Below, in pieces: positions 35,770 to 43,660 of a stretch of 64,000 nt of DNA (positions are counted from its first letter, which is position 1; every line of letters starts with the position of its first letter). The position numbers were made by a program, and so were the translations under genes. Below the pieces are notes generated by a model. The model was not told where the DNA came from and ran no database searches. It was given only the letters and a program-made list of their open reading frames with translations. Source of the DNA: Chryseobacterium indicum (GTDB lineage: Bacteria; Bacteroidota; Bacteroidia; Flavobacteriales; Weeksellaceae); contig NZ_JACSGT010000001.1 in the NCBI RefSeq assembly GCF_021504595.1, positions 2,108,001-2,172,000 on the forward strand. The letters are read 5' to 3'.

Positions 35770-35863
35770 GGAGCTGTTTCCGGCTATCCACTTTATCTTT
35801 ATTTTTTTGCCGGAGCTTCGCTCCGGCAAAAAAATAAAGGATGCCGTTTCTATCCGGGCTAAA
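35768..35863 (+). repeat. Structured intergenic element, copy A
   Basis: Starts TTGGAGCTGTTTCCGG and ends TATCCGGGCTAAA. AGC (35772-35774) pairs with GCT (35858-35860) and CCGG (35780-35783) with CCGG (35854-35857), with a 5-nt bulge TGTTT on the left. The centre is a perfect 19-bp stem (35797-35815 with 35821-35839) and loop CTTCG. Copies B and C share ends and architecture but not the stem sequence. Confidence 0.8.
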
Positions 35864-35912
35864 TAATTATATCGCAATACATTTTTTCGTACTATTGCAG
35901 AAATTTCTTCTG

Positions 35913-36458
35913 ATGAAAAAAATGGTATTCATTTGTATCGTTGTACTTATTTCAGTTTACATTTTCTATCCAGTCTTTGACAGTGAAGGAATTTCTTATC
36001 TCATTATTTTCTGCTGTTTTGCAACGCTCTGTTTTACCATTGCAAAAATAATGACGGGAAATGATCCTGCAGATTATGAATCAACAGAAAAAGAGATGAA
36101 CAGGCGTTATTCAGAAGACGAAATTTTCAGTTATAACGCAGAAGGATTTTATTTCAAAAAAGAATCAAAGCCAAAACAATACCTAAAATATTCAGATATT
36201 ATAGAAGTGAATTCGTTTTCTATTCGTTTTCTGCAAGATCAAATTCAATCCGGTCTTGAAATAATTACGGTCAATGAAAAATATGAATTTCTCGATCAAT
36301 ATTGTACAGGAATGGAGAAATTCACCGAAAAACTTTCCGAAAACCTTCCTTTTCATCAGAACGATGAATTAAAAATGATGAATAATAACGGTCTAAAAAA
36401 AAGAAACTTATATTTAAGGTCATACGAAAATTGCTTTACAGAATTGCATAACAATTAA
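35913..36458 (+). CDS. Small two-helix membrane protein, unknown function
   Basis: 181-residue protein from the ATG at 35913 (an upstream ATG at 35841 lies inside repeat copy A). It begins with two membrane helices (MVFICIVVLISVYIFYP and ISYLIIFCCFATLCFTI) and continues with a charged cytoplasmic domain; the stretch FYFKKESKPKQYLKYSDIIEVNSFSI resembles the strand pattern of small bacterial PH-like membrane proteins. Function unknown. Gene neighbourhood is small membrane proteins and repeats, an accessory patch. Confidence 0.65.
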   Translation: MKKMVFICIVVLISVYIFYPVFDSEGISYLIIFCCFATLCFTIAKIMTGNDPADYESTEKEMNRRYSEDEIFSYNAEGFYFKKESKPKQYLKYSDIIEVNSFSIRFLQDQIQSGLEIITVNEKYEFLDQYCTGMEKFTEKLSENLPFHQNDELKMMNNNGLKKRNLYLRSYENCFTELHNN

Positions 36459-36551
36459 TTTTTGAAAACGGTTTTGTTTAATACTTCCGTCAGTTGCAGT
36501 TCGCTTCCCGCAAATTGTTTGAGACTTCCTGTAATTGTTGGTATACCGAAA

Positions 36552-36584
36552 AAACCTTACAGGTTTTAAAAACCTGTGAGGTTT
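36552..36584. repeat. 33-bp palindrome, copy 1
   Basis: Near-perfect palindrome with arms AAACCTTACAGGTTTT and AAAACCTGTGAGGTTT around one A; a single T/G mismatch. It is almost identical to copy 2 at 37046-37078. Confidence 0.8.
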
Positions 36585-36615
36585 AAGTCTATTTGCTTAT
36601 AGTTTTAAAGTTTTA

Positions 36616-37038
36616 TTAGAAATTAATTTTCAATAATAAAAACAGAGATGATATTAAAAATGGAATTCCGCTTATTAAAGACAGGTTGTCGACATTAGAC
36701 TTTGAAAAGTCTTTAACCAATACAAAAAATATCAACATCAAAATTATACAAAAAGTATTAATCAGGATTTTCTGTAATTGCCGCCTTTTAATCTTTAAAC
36801 TAATTAAAAGTAATACCTGAAAAATGAGAGAAAAAAATGCTGCAGGTACTAATCTTCCACCATAATGATCTAAGCTAAAAGCATCCGAGTCCGACAAAAT
36901 AAATTGCGGACTTAAGATTTCATAAATGAGAAGAATTCCTAAGCCATGACCGGCTCCGATTAATATAAATGCATTTAAAACAACTGTAGTTATTACCGGA
37001 AAATTTAACTTTTTATCCATAAGTCTACTCTTTTTCAT
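36616..37038 (-). CDS. Small four-helix membrane protein, unknown function
   Basis: Predicted polytopic membrane protein of about 140 residues with four hydrophobic segments (VITTVVLNAFILIGAG, LVPAAFFSLIFQVLLLISL, LINTFCIILMLIFFVLV, LISGIPFLISSLFLLL). The ATG at 37038 (MKKSRLMDKK) or the one at 37020 is the likely start; the only reading starting further upstream would use TTG at 37044. It is bracketed by two 33-bp palindromes. No family is recognised. Confidence 0.6.
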   Translation of the reverse strand: MKKSRLMDKKLNFPVITTVVLNAFILIGAGHGLGILLIYEILSPQFILSDSDAFSLDHYGGRLVPAAFFSLIFQVLLLISLKIKRRQLQKILINTFCIILMLIFFVLVKDFSKSNVDNLSLISGIPFLISSLFLLLKINF

Positions 37039-37045
37039 GCCCAAA

Positions 37046-37078
37046 AAACCTCACAGGTTTTAAAAACCTGTGAGGTTT
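37046..37078. repeat. 33-bp palindrome, copy 2
   Basis: Perfect palindrome: arms AAACCTCACAGGTTTT and AAAACCTGTGAGGTTT with a single central A. It sits 7 bp upstream of the small membrane-protein gene start; copy 1 sits downstream. Confidence 0.85.
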
Positions 37079-37153
37079 GAACCTTAAAAATATTTAAAAT
37101 AATCGTTATAATTACAGAAAAATTAAGGCTTTTCCATTAAATATATCTTACTT

Positions 37154-37504
37154 CTATACTCCAAAAAACTCCCGTAAAGCTTCCACATTCTTCTTTTCAT
37201 TTCCAACAAAAATACTATCATCGGTAATGAAAACGGGACGTTTCAAAAAAGAATAATGATCCAGCAGCAAATCTTTAAAGCCATTTTCCGAAAGAGATTT
37301 TACATCTATTTCTCTTTGCTTGATCTGGGTAGATTTTTTACTGAACAGCGCTTCATAAGACTTTGTTTTTTCATACATTTCTGCAAGTTCTTCTTTGGTA
37401 ACGGGAGCTTTTTTTATTTCACGCAGTTCCCAGTCTTTAAGATCAAACTCAGCCATTATTTTTTTACACGTACCACAGGTATTCAGGTAAAATACTTTTT
37501 TCAT
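37154..37504 (-). CDS. ArsC/Spx-family thioredoxin-like protein
   Basis: Arsenate-reductase-family protein of 116 residues. The N-terminal CxxC motif is FYLNTCGTCKK (C10, C13), then the ArsC helices and the strand RPVFITDDSIFVGN near 87-100 with the conserved Arg-Pro. Members of this family include true arsenate reductases, the Spx regulators and uncharacterised YffB-like proteins; the sequence lacks the ars operon context, so I call only the family. It starts 114 nt upstream of the thioesterase gene, divergent. Confidence 0.85.
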   Translation of the reverse strand: MKKVFYLNTCGTCKKIMAEFDLKDWELREIKKAPVTKEELAEMYEKTKSYEALFSKKSTQIKQREIDVKSLSENGFKDLLLDHYSFLKRPVFITDDSIFVGNEKKNVEALREFFGV

Positions 37505-37617
37505 TGAGAGATTTATTTTGATGGTTAAGAGAAAATTTTAACATTTTCATCTTCAAAAGTAAGATTTAATCCAAAATTTTAAAAATTATAAATACCTTTA
37601 TTCAAATTTTAAAAAGA

Positions 37618-38085
37618 ATGGACAACAAACCGATCACTTTTCAGTTTATTTCAGAACCTTCAGATGTCAACTACGGCGGAAATGTACATGGAGGGAGCGT
37701 CATGAAATGGATTGATCAGGCTGGTTATGCCTGCGCAACAACGTGGAGCGGAAATTACTCAGTAACAGTATATGTTGGCGGAATCCGTTTCTACGAACCC
37801 ATCAAAATCGGGGAAATTGTAAAAGTGGAAGCACAGGTTATTTACACAGGTTCATCGAGTATGCATATTTCCATCAATGTATTTTCCAGAAACCTGAAAC
37901 AACCGAATTTCGATAAAAAAACACACTGCATCATTGTATTTGTTGCCGTAGACGAAAACGGAAAAAAACTTCCCGTTCCCAAATGGATTCCGGAAACAGA
38001 AGAGGAAAAGCAGAAAGAACAGTATGCAATTCGATTAATGGAACTAAGAACTCAGATTGAGGACGAAATGAAGCCTTTTCTGTAG
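37618..38085 (+). CDS. Acyl-CoA thioesterase, YciA/BFIT hotdog family
   Basis: Predicted acyl-CoA hydrolase, 155 residues. The family motif NYGGNVHGGSVMKWIDQAGYACA (near 19-41) holds the conserved Asn, Gly and Asp of the hotdog active site, followed by VYVGGIRFYEPIKIGEIVKVEAQV and the core SMHISINVFSR. Likely acts on acyl-CoAs in the cytoplasm. It lies upstream of the CLC gene but the gap (177 bp) contains a promoter and a fluoride riboswitch, so the two are not one unit. Confidence 0.88.
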   Translation: MDNKPITFQFISEPSDVNYGGNVHGGSVMKWIDQAGYACATTWSGNYSVTVYVGGIRFYEPIKIGEIVKVEAQVIYTGSSSMHISINVFSRNLKQPNFDKKTHCIIVFVAVDENGKKLPVPKWIPETEEEKQKEQYAIRLMELRTQIEDEMKPFL

Positions 38086-38131
38086 AAAATTTCGCAACTC
38101 TGCATACAGAGATTTGAAGGCGGAAATTACA

Positions 38132-38163
38132 TTCTGAAAAATGATTTATAATTTTTATCTTTG
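38132..38163 (+). promoter_or_regulatory. Predicted promoter of the fluoride-riboswitch transcript
   Basis: TTCTG (38132-38136), a 19-bp spacer and TATCTTTG (38156-38163), an exact -7 match. It ends just before the riboswitch, so the riboswitch would be close to the 5' end of the RNA. Confidence 0.6.
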
Positions 38164-38169
38164 CAGTAT

Positions 38170-38228
38170 AAAAGGAAATGGTGTTCTTCCTTACCCAACC
38201 GCTTTTCAAAAGCTGATGACGCCTGATT
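38170..38228 (+). promoter_or_regulatory. Fluoride riboswitch (crcB motif)
   Basis: The aptamer is recognisable by motif and pairing. P1 is AAGGAA with TTCCTT around the ATGGTGTTC loop, then AACC, P2 (GCTTT with AAAGC), then the conserved TGATGACGCC tail. GGTGTT in the first loop pairs with GACGCC in the tail (pseudoknot, two wobbles), as in known fluoride riboswitches. It lies between a consensus promoter and the CLC-F gene, 35 nt before its ATG. Fluoride should raise expression of the exporter. Confidence 0.9.
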
Positions 38229-38262
38229 AAAAGATTATTAACAGTAATTGATCAGGAAAATT

Positions 38263-39567
38263 ATGTCTCAACATCAAAGAAATTTAAACCGTACAATAAA
38301 ATTTCACACTGTTTTTTTCTTCAGGAAATATCCGGCTTTGCCTTATATTCTGAAATGGCTTTTGATTAGTACTCTCATAGGAATTCTAGTGGGAAGTGGT
38401 TCTGCCGGATTTTTAAAATCACTGCAATGGGCAACCGATTTCCGGGAAAATCATCTCTGGCTGATTGCGTTTTTGCCTGTTGGTGGATTTTTAACGGGAC
38501 TTTTGTATCATTATTTCGGAAAAGATGTGGAAGCAGGAAACAATTTGCTTCTGGAAAATATTCAGGAACCGAAGGAAATTATTCCTTTTAAAATGGCACC
38601 TTTTGTTTATTTAGGAACGATGGTGACTCATTTTTTCGGAGGTTCTGCAGGTCGTGAAGGAACGGCGCTTCAAATGGCGGGAGCGATTTCCGATCAACTG
38701 ACAAAAATCCTGAAACTTGATAAAAACGACAGAAAAATTCTGCTGATCTCAGCTATTGCGGCGGGTTTTGGATCGGTTTTCGGAACTCCTTTAGCGGGAG
38801 CGGTTTTCGGACTTGAAGTTTTCCTGATCGGACGAATTCGTTACAATGCTATTTTTCCCGCGTTTACTTCTGCGGTTCTGGCTGATCTTGTCACCAATTT
38901 GTGGAAAGCAAAACATACGCACTATCATATCGAACTTATTCCAAAACTTGAATTTTTACCAATTTTATACAGTGTTTTGGCAGGAATTTTATTTGGAATC
39001 TGCGCTGCAGCTTTCAGCAGAATGATTCATTTTACAGGCTCTATTTTTAAATCTAACATAAAATATCCTCCGTTTCGTCCGGTTGTGGGCGGAATTATTG
39101 TTGCTGTTGCCGTTTTTGCAATGGGAACTACAAGATATATCGGATTGGGAATTCCGACCATTGTAGAATCTTTTGAAAAACAGCTTCCGCTTTATGATTT
39201 TGCCTTCAAAATGATTTTTACCATCGTTACGCTTTCAGCAGGATTTAAAGGCGGTGAAGTTACTCCCCTTTTCTTTATCGGGGCGACTTTAGGAAGTGCT
39301 TTGTCATTATTTATTCCGCTTCCGTTTGGTTTGCTCGCCGGAATGGGATTTGTGGCTGTTTTTGCGGGCGCAACCAATACCCCTCTTGCATGTATGCTTA
39401 TGGGAATTGAATTGTTTGGAGCTGAATGTGGAATCTATGTTGCGATTGCATGCATTGTATCTTATTTATTTTCAGGAAATAACAGTATTTATACAAAACA
39501 AAAAATCGGCGAAGCTAAAAACAGTAGATTTGAGCATCTTGAGGATAAAAATTTCTCGGATTTGTAG
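38263..39567 (+). CDS. CLC-F fluoride/proton antiporter (voltage-gated chloride channel family)
   Basis: CLC-fold exporter of fluoride, expelling it against a proton. The fluoride-type signature replaces the chloride motif GSGIP: residues 92-96 read GNNLL, followed by GREGT at 130-134 with the gating Glu132. A later GGEVTPLFFIGATLG segment matches the GxFxP region. The protein has about 10-12 membrane segments and 434 residues. The ATG at 38263 is chosen; the upstream TTG at 38248 is less likely. A fluoride riboswitch directly upstream supports the substrate assignment. Confidence 0.9.
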   Translation: MSQHQRNLNRTIKFHTVFFFRKYPALPYILKWLLISTLIGILVGSGSAGFLKSLQWATDFRENHLWLIAFLPVGGFLTGLLYHYFGKDVEAGNNLLLENIQEPKEIIPFKMAPFVYLGTMVTHFFGGSAGREGTALQMAGAISDQLTKILKLDKNDRKILLISAIAAGFGSVFGTPLAGAVFGLEVFLIGRIRYNAIFPAFTSAVLADLVTNLWKAKHTHYHIELIPKLEFLPILYSVLAGILFGICAAAFSRMIHFTGSIFKSNIKYPPFRPVVGGIIVAVAVFAMGTTRYIGLGIPTIVESFEKQLPLYDFAFKMIFTIVTLSAGFKGGEVTPLFFIGATLGSALSLFIPLPFGLLAGMGFVAVFAGATNTPLACMLMGIELFGAECGIYVAIACIVSYLFSGNNSIYTKQKIGEAKNSRFEHLEDKNFSDL

Positions 39568-39685
39568 AGTCGTTGATGCTGTTGATTGATAATTATCAGC
39601 TATTAATGCTGTAATTCTATTATAATTAAAAAGCAATCAACCGTTAACTAAAAGCCAACAACCATAATGTTTGATTACAGATTAA

Positions 39686-39928
39686 AAGTTTATCGGATAT
39701 TTTATTCTGGCTATTCTGCTGAACACTTATTTTCTTTTTGTTGGTGAACTTAGTTCTTTCATTACTGTTTTAGCGAAGTCCGGATTAAACTTAACGTTGT
39801 TTTTTATTGGTTCTACTCTTTCTGTTGAAACTTTGAAAACCATCGGTTTTAAGCCTCTTGCTTTTGCTGTTTTTCTATGGATTTTTATCAGTACCGGAAG
39901 TCTGCTGTATATTTTGAATTTTGACTGA
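39686..39928 (+). pseudogene. C-terminal remnant of a YeiH/UPF0324-family transporter
   Basis: The frame from 39686 to the TGA at 39926-39928 encodes about 80 residues: FIGYFILAILLNTYF, then LAKSGLNLTLFFIGSTLSVETLK and a final membrane helix. This matches the C-terminus of UPF0324 (putative sulfate exporter) proteins, whose last part contains a LTLFLIGAGLS-like motif. The frame is blocked upstream by a stop at 39683 and no N-terminal part exists in the 118 bp before it. It is a truncated remnant without a start codon. Confidence 0.65.
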
Positions 39929-39952
39929 TCTGTGTAAGAAATCCTGATATCC

Positions 39953-40067
39953 TAGCCTCGATTGGAGTAATTGTCTGAGCTCATTTTCATTATTTGGGCT
40001 GCGGCAGCTTCGCTGCCGCAGCCCAAATAATGAAAATAGCGAGTGCGGAAAGCGAGATAAAGCTCCA
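39953..40067 (-). repeat. Structured intergenic element, copy B
   Basis: Same element as copy A in the opposite orientation. Read on the minus strand it starts TTGGAGCTTTATCTCG and ends AATCGAGGCTA. AGC and CTCG of the start pair with GCT and CGAG of the end. The centre is a perfect 25-bp stem (39983-40007 with 40013-40037) with a 5-nt loop, CTTCG on the plus strand. Confidence 0.8.
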
Positions 40068-40110
40068 AAATATTTTTTACTTCATAACACACATTTATAA
40101 ATTACAAAAA

Positions 40111-40132
40111 CCTTTTGGAAGGTCCCAAAAGG
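40111..40132 (-). terminator. Terminator of the peptide-precursor gene
   Basis: CCTTTTGG (40111-40118) pairs with CCAAAAGG (40125-40132); on the minus strand the stem is followed by TTTTTG. It is 50 nt past the stop codon of the peptide gene. Confidence 0.65.
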
Positions 40133-40181
40133 CTTTTGCGTATTAAATGTGGAAATGTTTATTTCTAATTGAAATAATTTC

Positions 40182-40370
40182 TTATATAGCGTCGTTGCAG
40201 GTATAAACCTGCGGACAAGCGATGTACTGAACGCAGTAAAACGGTCCTGTTACAGATCCTGAACAGCTGCATCCGCATTTTGAAAGATCCGGTGTTCCGC
40301 TTACGCCTCCTGTAATGTTTTTAAGATCGGCTTTTTTTAATTTTGTTGCTTTTTTTAAAAAATTTTGCAT
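40182..40370 (-). CDS. Double-glycine-leader, Cys-rich peptide precursor (RiPP/bacteriocin-like)
   Basis: 62-residue peptide from the ATG at 40370. The leader MQNFLKKATKLKKADLKNITGG is a basic, amphipathic double-glycine leader (LKNITGG); processing after GG would leave a 40-residue core with six cysteines (KCGCSC, YC, AC, TC) and no charged run. This pattern is like the bacteriocin-like/GG-leader peptides found in flavobacteria. The TAACTTTG -7 element at 40422-40415 (minus) lies downstream of an in-frame ATG at 40427, so the shorter start is preferred. No processing peptidase, ABC transporter or modifying enzyme is nearby. Its activity is unknown. Confidence 0.7.
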   Translation of the reverse strand: MQNFLKKATKLKKADLKNITGGVSGTPDLSKCGCSCSGSVTGPFYCVQYIACPQVYTCNDAI

Positions 40371-40414
40371 TGTGATGTGGTTTTTGATATTAAACGTTAG
40401 TTTTAGTTGCGTGC

Positions 40415-40422
40415 CAAAGTTA
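40415..40422 (-). promoter_or_regulatory. Predicted promoter of the peptide precursor, -7 element
   Basis: Minus-strand TAACTTTG matches TAnnTTTG and lies 44 nt before the ATG at 40370. No convincing -33 element. Confidence 0.45.
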
Positions 40423-40541
40423 AACAAATATTCATTATTCAGAGCATAATTTACTATTATTTTTGATAATTTATTTATTCTCTTAAGCTTATTAAAACTG
40501 ATAACGAAAATTTGAGATTATTATTTCTTAAACAGCAGAAA

Positions 40542-41783
40542 TTATTCTGTAAATTCAAGATCTTTGTCGTGGGTTTCTGAAACCGTTAATGAAGAGTAGA
40601 AAGCCAGTCCGAAAACAATAATTCCCACAATTGCCGCACTTGTAATTACCGAAAAATCTTTCTTAAAAAGATCAAAGGCGAAGATCATTACGGGAACCAA
40701 TCCGCGAACCATGTTCGGAACGGTGGTAGTTGCCGTATTTCTGATATTGGTTCCAAACTGTTCCGCAGCGAGTGTAACGAACATTGCCCAATATCCTGTT
40801 CCCAATCCGAGCCATACACAGAAGATGTAATATTTTGTTTCGGTATCCGTATTTCCGAAAAGCATCAGTACAACTCCGATAATCGTAAAAATCAGCATAT
40901 AGAAAATCGCCATTTTTCTGGATTTTAAAAGGTGGGAAATAAAACCGCTTGCCAGATCTCCGGCAGAAATCCCAACGTAAGCCCACATAATTGCTTTTCC
41001 GGGATTAAGGTCTTTAATTCCGAGTTCCGGTGCAAACTGATTGGCTAAAACAGCCAGAATCCCGATGCAAAACCACGTGGGTAAACCAATTGCAATGCAT
41101 TTTAAATATCGTACTAAACGGTCTTTATTAGTGAAAAACGACAGGAAATTGCCTTTGGAAACCGACTTGTGTTCCATTGTTTTATAAATTCCGGATTCGG
41201 AAACACTGATTCTGAGGAATAAAAGCAGAATTCCCAAAACTCCTCCAATGATGTAGGAAATATTCCATCCTCCCGCCAATTCTACTGTTAACTGGGCTAC
41301 AACGGCTCCCATTAATCCGAAACCGGCAACAACGGATGTTCCGATTGCTCTTAAATTCTTCGGCAGACTTTCAGAAACGAGGGTAATTCCGGCTCCGAGT
41401 TCTCCGGCAAGTCCAATTCCCGCAATAAACCTTAAACCTGCATATTGATACACCAAATGTACTTTTGGGAAGTAGGGTAAAAATCCACATGCAATATTTG
41501 CCAAAGAATAGACTAAAATAGAACCGAACAAAACAGAAAGCCTTCCTTTTTTGTCACCGAAAATTCCCCAGAAAATTCCGCCCAAAAGTAAACCAATCAT
41601 TTGTGCATTTAAAATAAATGTTCCGTCGACATCAGGATTCAATCCTAAAGCTTTTAAACTCGGAATTCTTACGATCCCGAATAAGAGTAAATCATAGATG
41701 TCTACAAAGTAGCCTAACGCAGAAATGATAACGGGAATCGAGAAAATGTACTTCAGTTTCGAAGACGTAGAAAGTTCTTGCAT
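40542..41783 (-). CDS. MFS transporter (sugar/organic-acid symporter type)
   Basis: 12-helix major-facilitator symporter of the inner membrane, 413 residues. The conserved loop between helices 2 and 3 is GDKKGRLSVLFGS (the GxxxDRxGRR type motif with Asp and Arg), and helices 4-5 carry RFIAGIGLAGELGAGITLVSESLPKNLRA, typical of the metabolite:H+ symporter (ProP/NanT/sialate) clade. Substrate not determined. It lies upstream of the rny terminator and apparently has its own transcript. It follows the peptide gene in the same direction but 114 bp upstream, so they are unlikely to be one operon. Confidence 0.85.
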   Translation of the reverse strand: MQELSTSSKLKYIFSIPVIISALGYFVDIYDLLLFGIVRIPSLKALGLNPDVDGTFILNAQMIGLLLGGIFWGIFGDKKGRLSVLFGSILVYSLANIACGFLPYFPKVHLVYQYAGLRFIAGIGLAGELGAGITLVSESLPKNLRAIGTSVVAGFGLMGAVVAQLTVELAGGWNISYIIGGVLGILLLFLRISVSESGIYKTMEHKSVSKGNFLSFFTNKDRLVRYLKCIAIGLPTWFCIGILAVLANQFAPELGIKDLNPGKAIMWAYVGISAGDLASGFISHLLKSRKMAIFYMLIFTIIGVVLMLFGNTDTETKYYIFCVWLGLGTGYWAMFVTLAAEQFGTNIRNTATTTVPNMVRGLVPVMIFAFDLFKKDFSVITSAAIVGIIVFGLAFYSSLTVSETHDKDLEFTE

Positions 41784-41804
41784 TTTGGAGTTTTAAATTT
41801 TGCT

Positions 41805-41841
41805 AAAAATAAAAAACCTTCCAATTTCTTGAAAGGTTTTT
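41805..41841 (-). terminator. Terminator of rny
   Basis: AAAAACCTT (41812-41820) pairs with AAGGTTTTT (41833-41841) around a 12-nt loop; minus-strand T's follow. It is 22 nt past the rny stop codon. Confidence 0.75.
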
Positions 41842-41863
41842 ATGAATTATCTTTTTCTGATTC

Positions 41864-43432
41864 TTATCTCGCAATATTCACAGCTCTCGTTTCTCTGATT
41901 ACTGTTACTTTTACCTGTCCCGGATACGTAAGTTCGTTCTGGATCTTTTCTGAGATGTCGTAAGATAACTGAGAAGCTACTTCATCATTTACTTTTCCGC
42001 TTTCTACCATTACTCTTAACTCTCTACCTGCCTGAATGGCATAAGCTGAAGAGACTCCGTCGAAACTTAATGCTGCAGATTCAAGGTCTTTTAATCTTTG
42101 GATGTAAGATTCTAGCACCTGTCTTCTTGCTCCCGGTCTTGCTCCTGAGATTGCATCGGCAACCTGAATGATCGGAGACAATAGTGAAGTCATTTCCACT
42201 TCGTCGTGGTGTGCTCCGATGGCATTGACAACTTCTGCATTTTCACCGTATTTTTCTGCCCACTGCATACCTAGTAAAGCGTGAGGAAGTTCAGATTCCT
42301 GCTCCGGAACTTTACCGATATCGTGTAAAAGTCCTGCTCTTTTAGCTAATTTTACATTTAAGCCTAATTCAGCCGCCATTGTTGCCGCGATATTCGCCAC
42401 TTCTCTTGAGTGTTGTAAAAGGTTTTGTCCGTAAGAAGAACGGTATTTCATTCTACCTACGATTTTAATTAATTCAGGGTGCAATCCGTGGATTCCTAAA
42501 TCAATAATTGTTCTTTTTCCTACTTCAATAATTTCCTCCTCAATCTGCTTTCTTGTTTTTTCAACAACTTCTTCGATTCTTGCAGGGTGAATTCTTCCGT
42601 CTGTTACCAATCTGTGAAGGGATAATCTTGCGATTTCTCTTCTTACCGGATCAAAGCATGAAAGAAGGATTGCTTCCGGAGTATCATCTACAATAATTTC
42701 CACTCCAGTTACCGCTTCCAAAGCACGGATATTTCTACCTTCTCTACCGATGATTCTTCCTTTTACCTCATCCGATTCGATATTGAAAACGGATACGGAA
42801 TTTTCAATCGCCTGTTCTGTTCCGATTCTCTGAATGGTCTGGATAACGATTTTTCTTGCTTCACTTTTTGCATTAAGCTGCGCTTCTTCCATGATGCTCT
42901 GAACGTGCGCCTGAGCTCTTGTTTTCGCTTCCGCCTTCATGGTTTCTACCAATTCAGCTTTTGCTTCTTCAGCGGTGTAGTTGGCAATTTTTTCTAAAAT
43001 TTCAACTTTTTTCGCTGTTGCAATATCAAGTTCGTGCTGTTTTCTTTCTAAGATTTCTGTTTTTTTAGCATAATCAGCGATTTGCTTATCCAGATCTTTT
43101 TCAAGCTTTCCGGTTTTGCTAAGCTCGTCGTTCAGCTTATGCTCCTTATCCTTGATTCTTTTTTCTACCTCCTGCATTTTCTTTTCTCTTGCCTGAATGT
43201 CTGCATCATGCTGAGATTTCAGTTCAAGGAATTTTTCTTTTGCCTGAAGGTTCTTTTCTTTCTTTATGGATTCAGCTTGTACATTAGCTTTTTCTATAAG
43301 GTTTTCGGCATTTTTCTGTGCATCATCTATAATAAATTTTGCTTTGGTATTCAACGAGCTTTTAGAGAAAAATATCCCTGCAACCGCACCGATTACCAAA
43401 CAAATAACGCCGACTATAATGGCTGTTGTCAT
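41864..43432 (-). CDS. rny: Ribonuclease Y
   Basis: Membrane-anchored endoribonuclease that starts mRNA decay. Domains: N-terminal transmembrane helix ([18 protein letters not shown]), long coiled coil (about 30-200), KH domain with [16 protein letters not shown] (near 225-245), HD domain with [12 protein letters not shown] (catalytic His-Asp near 370) and a C-terminal domain. 522 residues is the normal length. The 6S-type RNA and zapA lie directly upstream on the same strand. Confidence 0.97.
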   Translation of the reverse strand: MTTAIIVGVICLVIGAVAGIFFSKSSLNTKAKFIIDDAQKNAENLIEKANVQAESIKKEKNLQAKEKFLELKSQHDADIQAREKKMQEVEKRIKDKEHKLNDELSKTGKLEKDLDKQIADYAKKTEILERKQHELDIATAKKVEILEKIANYTAEEAKAELVETMKAEAKTRAQAHVQSIMEEAQLNAKSEARKIVIQTIQRIGTEQAIENSVSVFNIESDEVKGRIIGREGRNIRALEAVTGVEIIVDDTPEAILLSCFDPVRREIARLSLHRLVTDGRIHPARIEEVVEKTRKQIEEEIIEVGKRTIIDLGIHGLHPELIKIVGRMKYRSSYGQNLLQHSREVANIAATMAAELGLNVKLAKRAGLLHDIGKVPEQESELPHALLGMQWAEKYGENAEVVNAIGAHHDEVEMTSLLSPIIQVADAISGARPGARRQVLESYIQRLKDLESAALSFDGVSSAYAIQAGRELRVMVESGKVNDEVASQLSYDISEKIQNELTYPGQVKVTVIRETRAVNIAR

Positions 43433-43477
43433 AATCTATATTGAGTTTTAATTGTCTTACTATTCATAAATAAAAAA

Positions 43478-43640
43478 AGCCCACAATAATCCAGAGATTG
43501 AGAGTAAACTCCTAATCAACACGATTTGAACTGATTTCCACTGTCTGTAATCCGGAGAACCGGCACGCCATTCAATGGACATTTGTTCGGTAATTGTTTA
43601 GCGTTGAGTTTACCTTTAATGTGTTAGAATTATTGTAGGC
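43478..43640 (-). ncRNA. ssrS: 6S RNA (6S-Flavo type)
   Basis: The spacer between rny and zapA holds one long, bulged rod-like hairpin. CAATAAT (43484-43490) pairs with ATTATTG (43629-43635), and AGTAAACTC (43503-43511) with GAGTTTACC (about 43606-43614). Unpaired middle and an apical hairpin (CCGG, TTCT loop, CCGG; near 43551-43562) follow, as in 6S RNAs, which fold like an open promoter and bind RNA polymerase. Minus-strand T's at the 3' end (43472-43478) form a terminator. The location between zapA and rny fits 6S-Flavo as I know it. Confidence 0.75.
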
Positions 43641-43660
43641 AGCTTTTTCGGGAAAAAAAT

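Larger units (their letters stand above)
39568..40181. other. Gene-poor region between the CLC-F gene and the peptide precursor
   Basis: 614 bp without an intact gene. It contains the YeiH-like remnant (39686-39928), structured repeat copy B (39953-40067) and the terminator hairpin of the peptide gene (40111-40132). The remaining 39568-39685 is AT-rich with nothing recognisable. Confidence 0.6.

Noticed and set aside
36552-37078. CRISPR array
   Set aside because: Two 33-bp palindromic repeats could suggest one, but they are 460 bp apart with a gene between and there is no third repeat, leader or cas gene.
37154-37504. Arsenate reductase involved in arsenic resistance
   Set aside because: The ArsC-like fold is clear, but no arsR, arsB or acr3 gene is near, so only the family is called.
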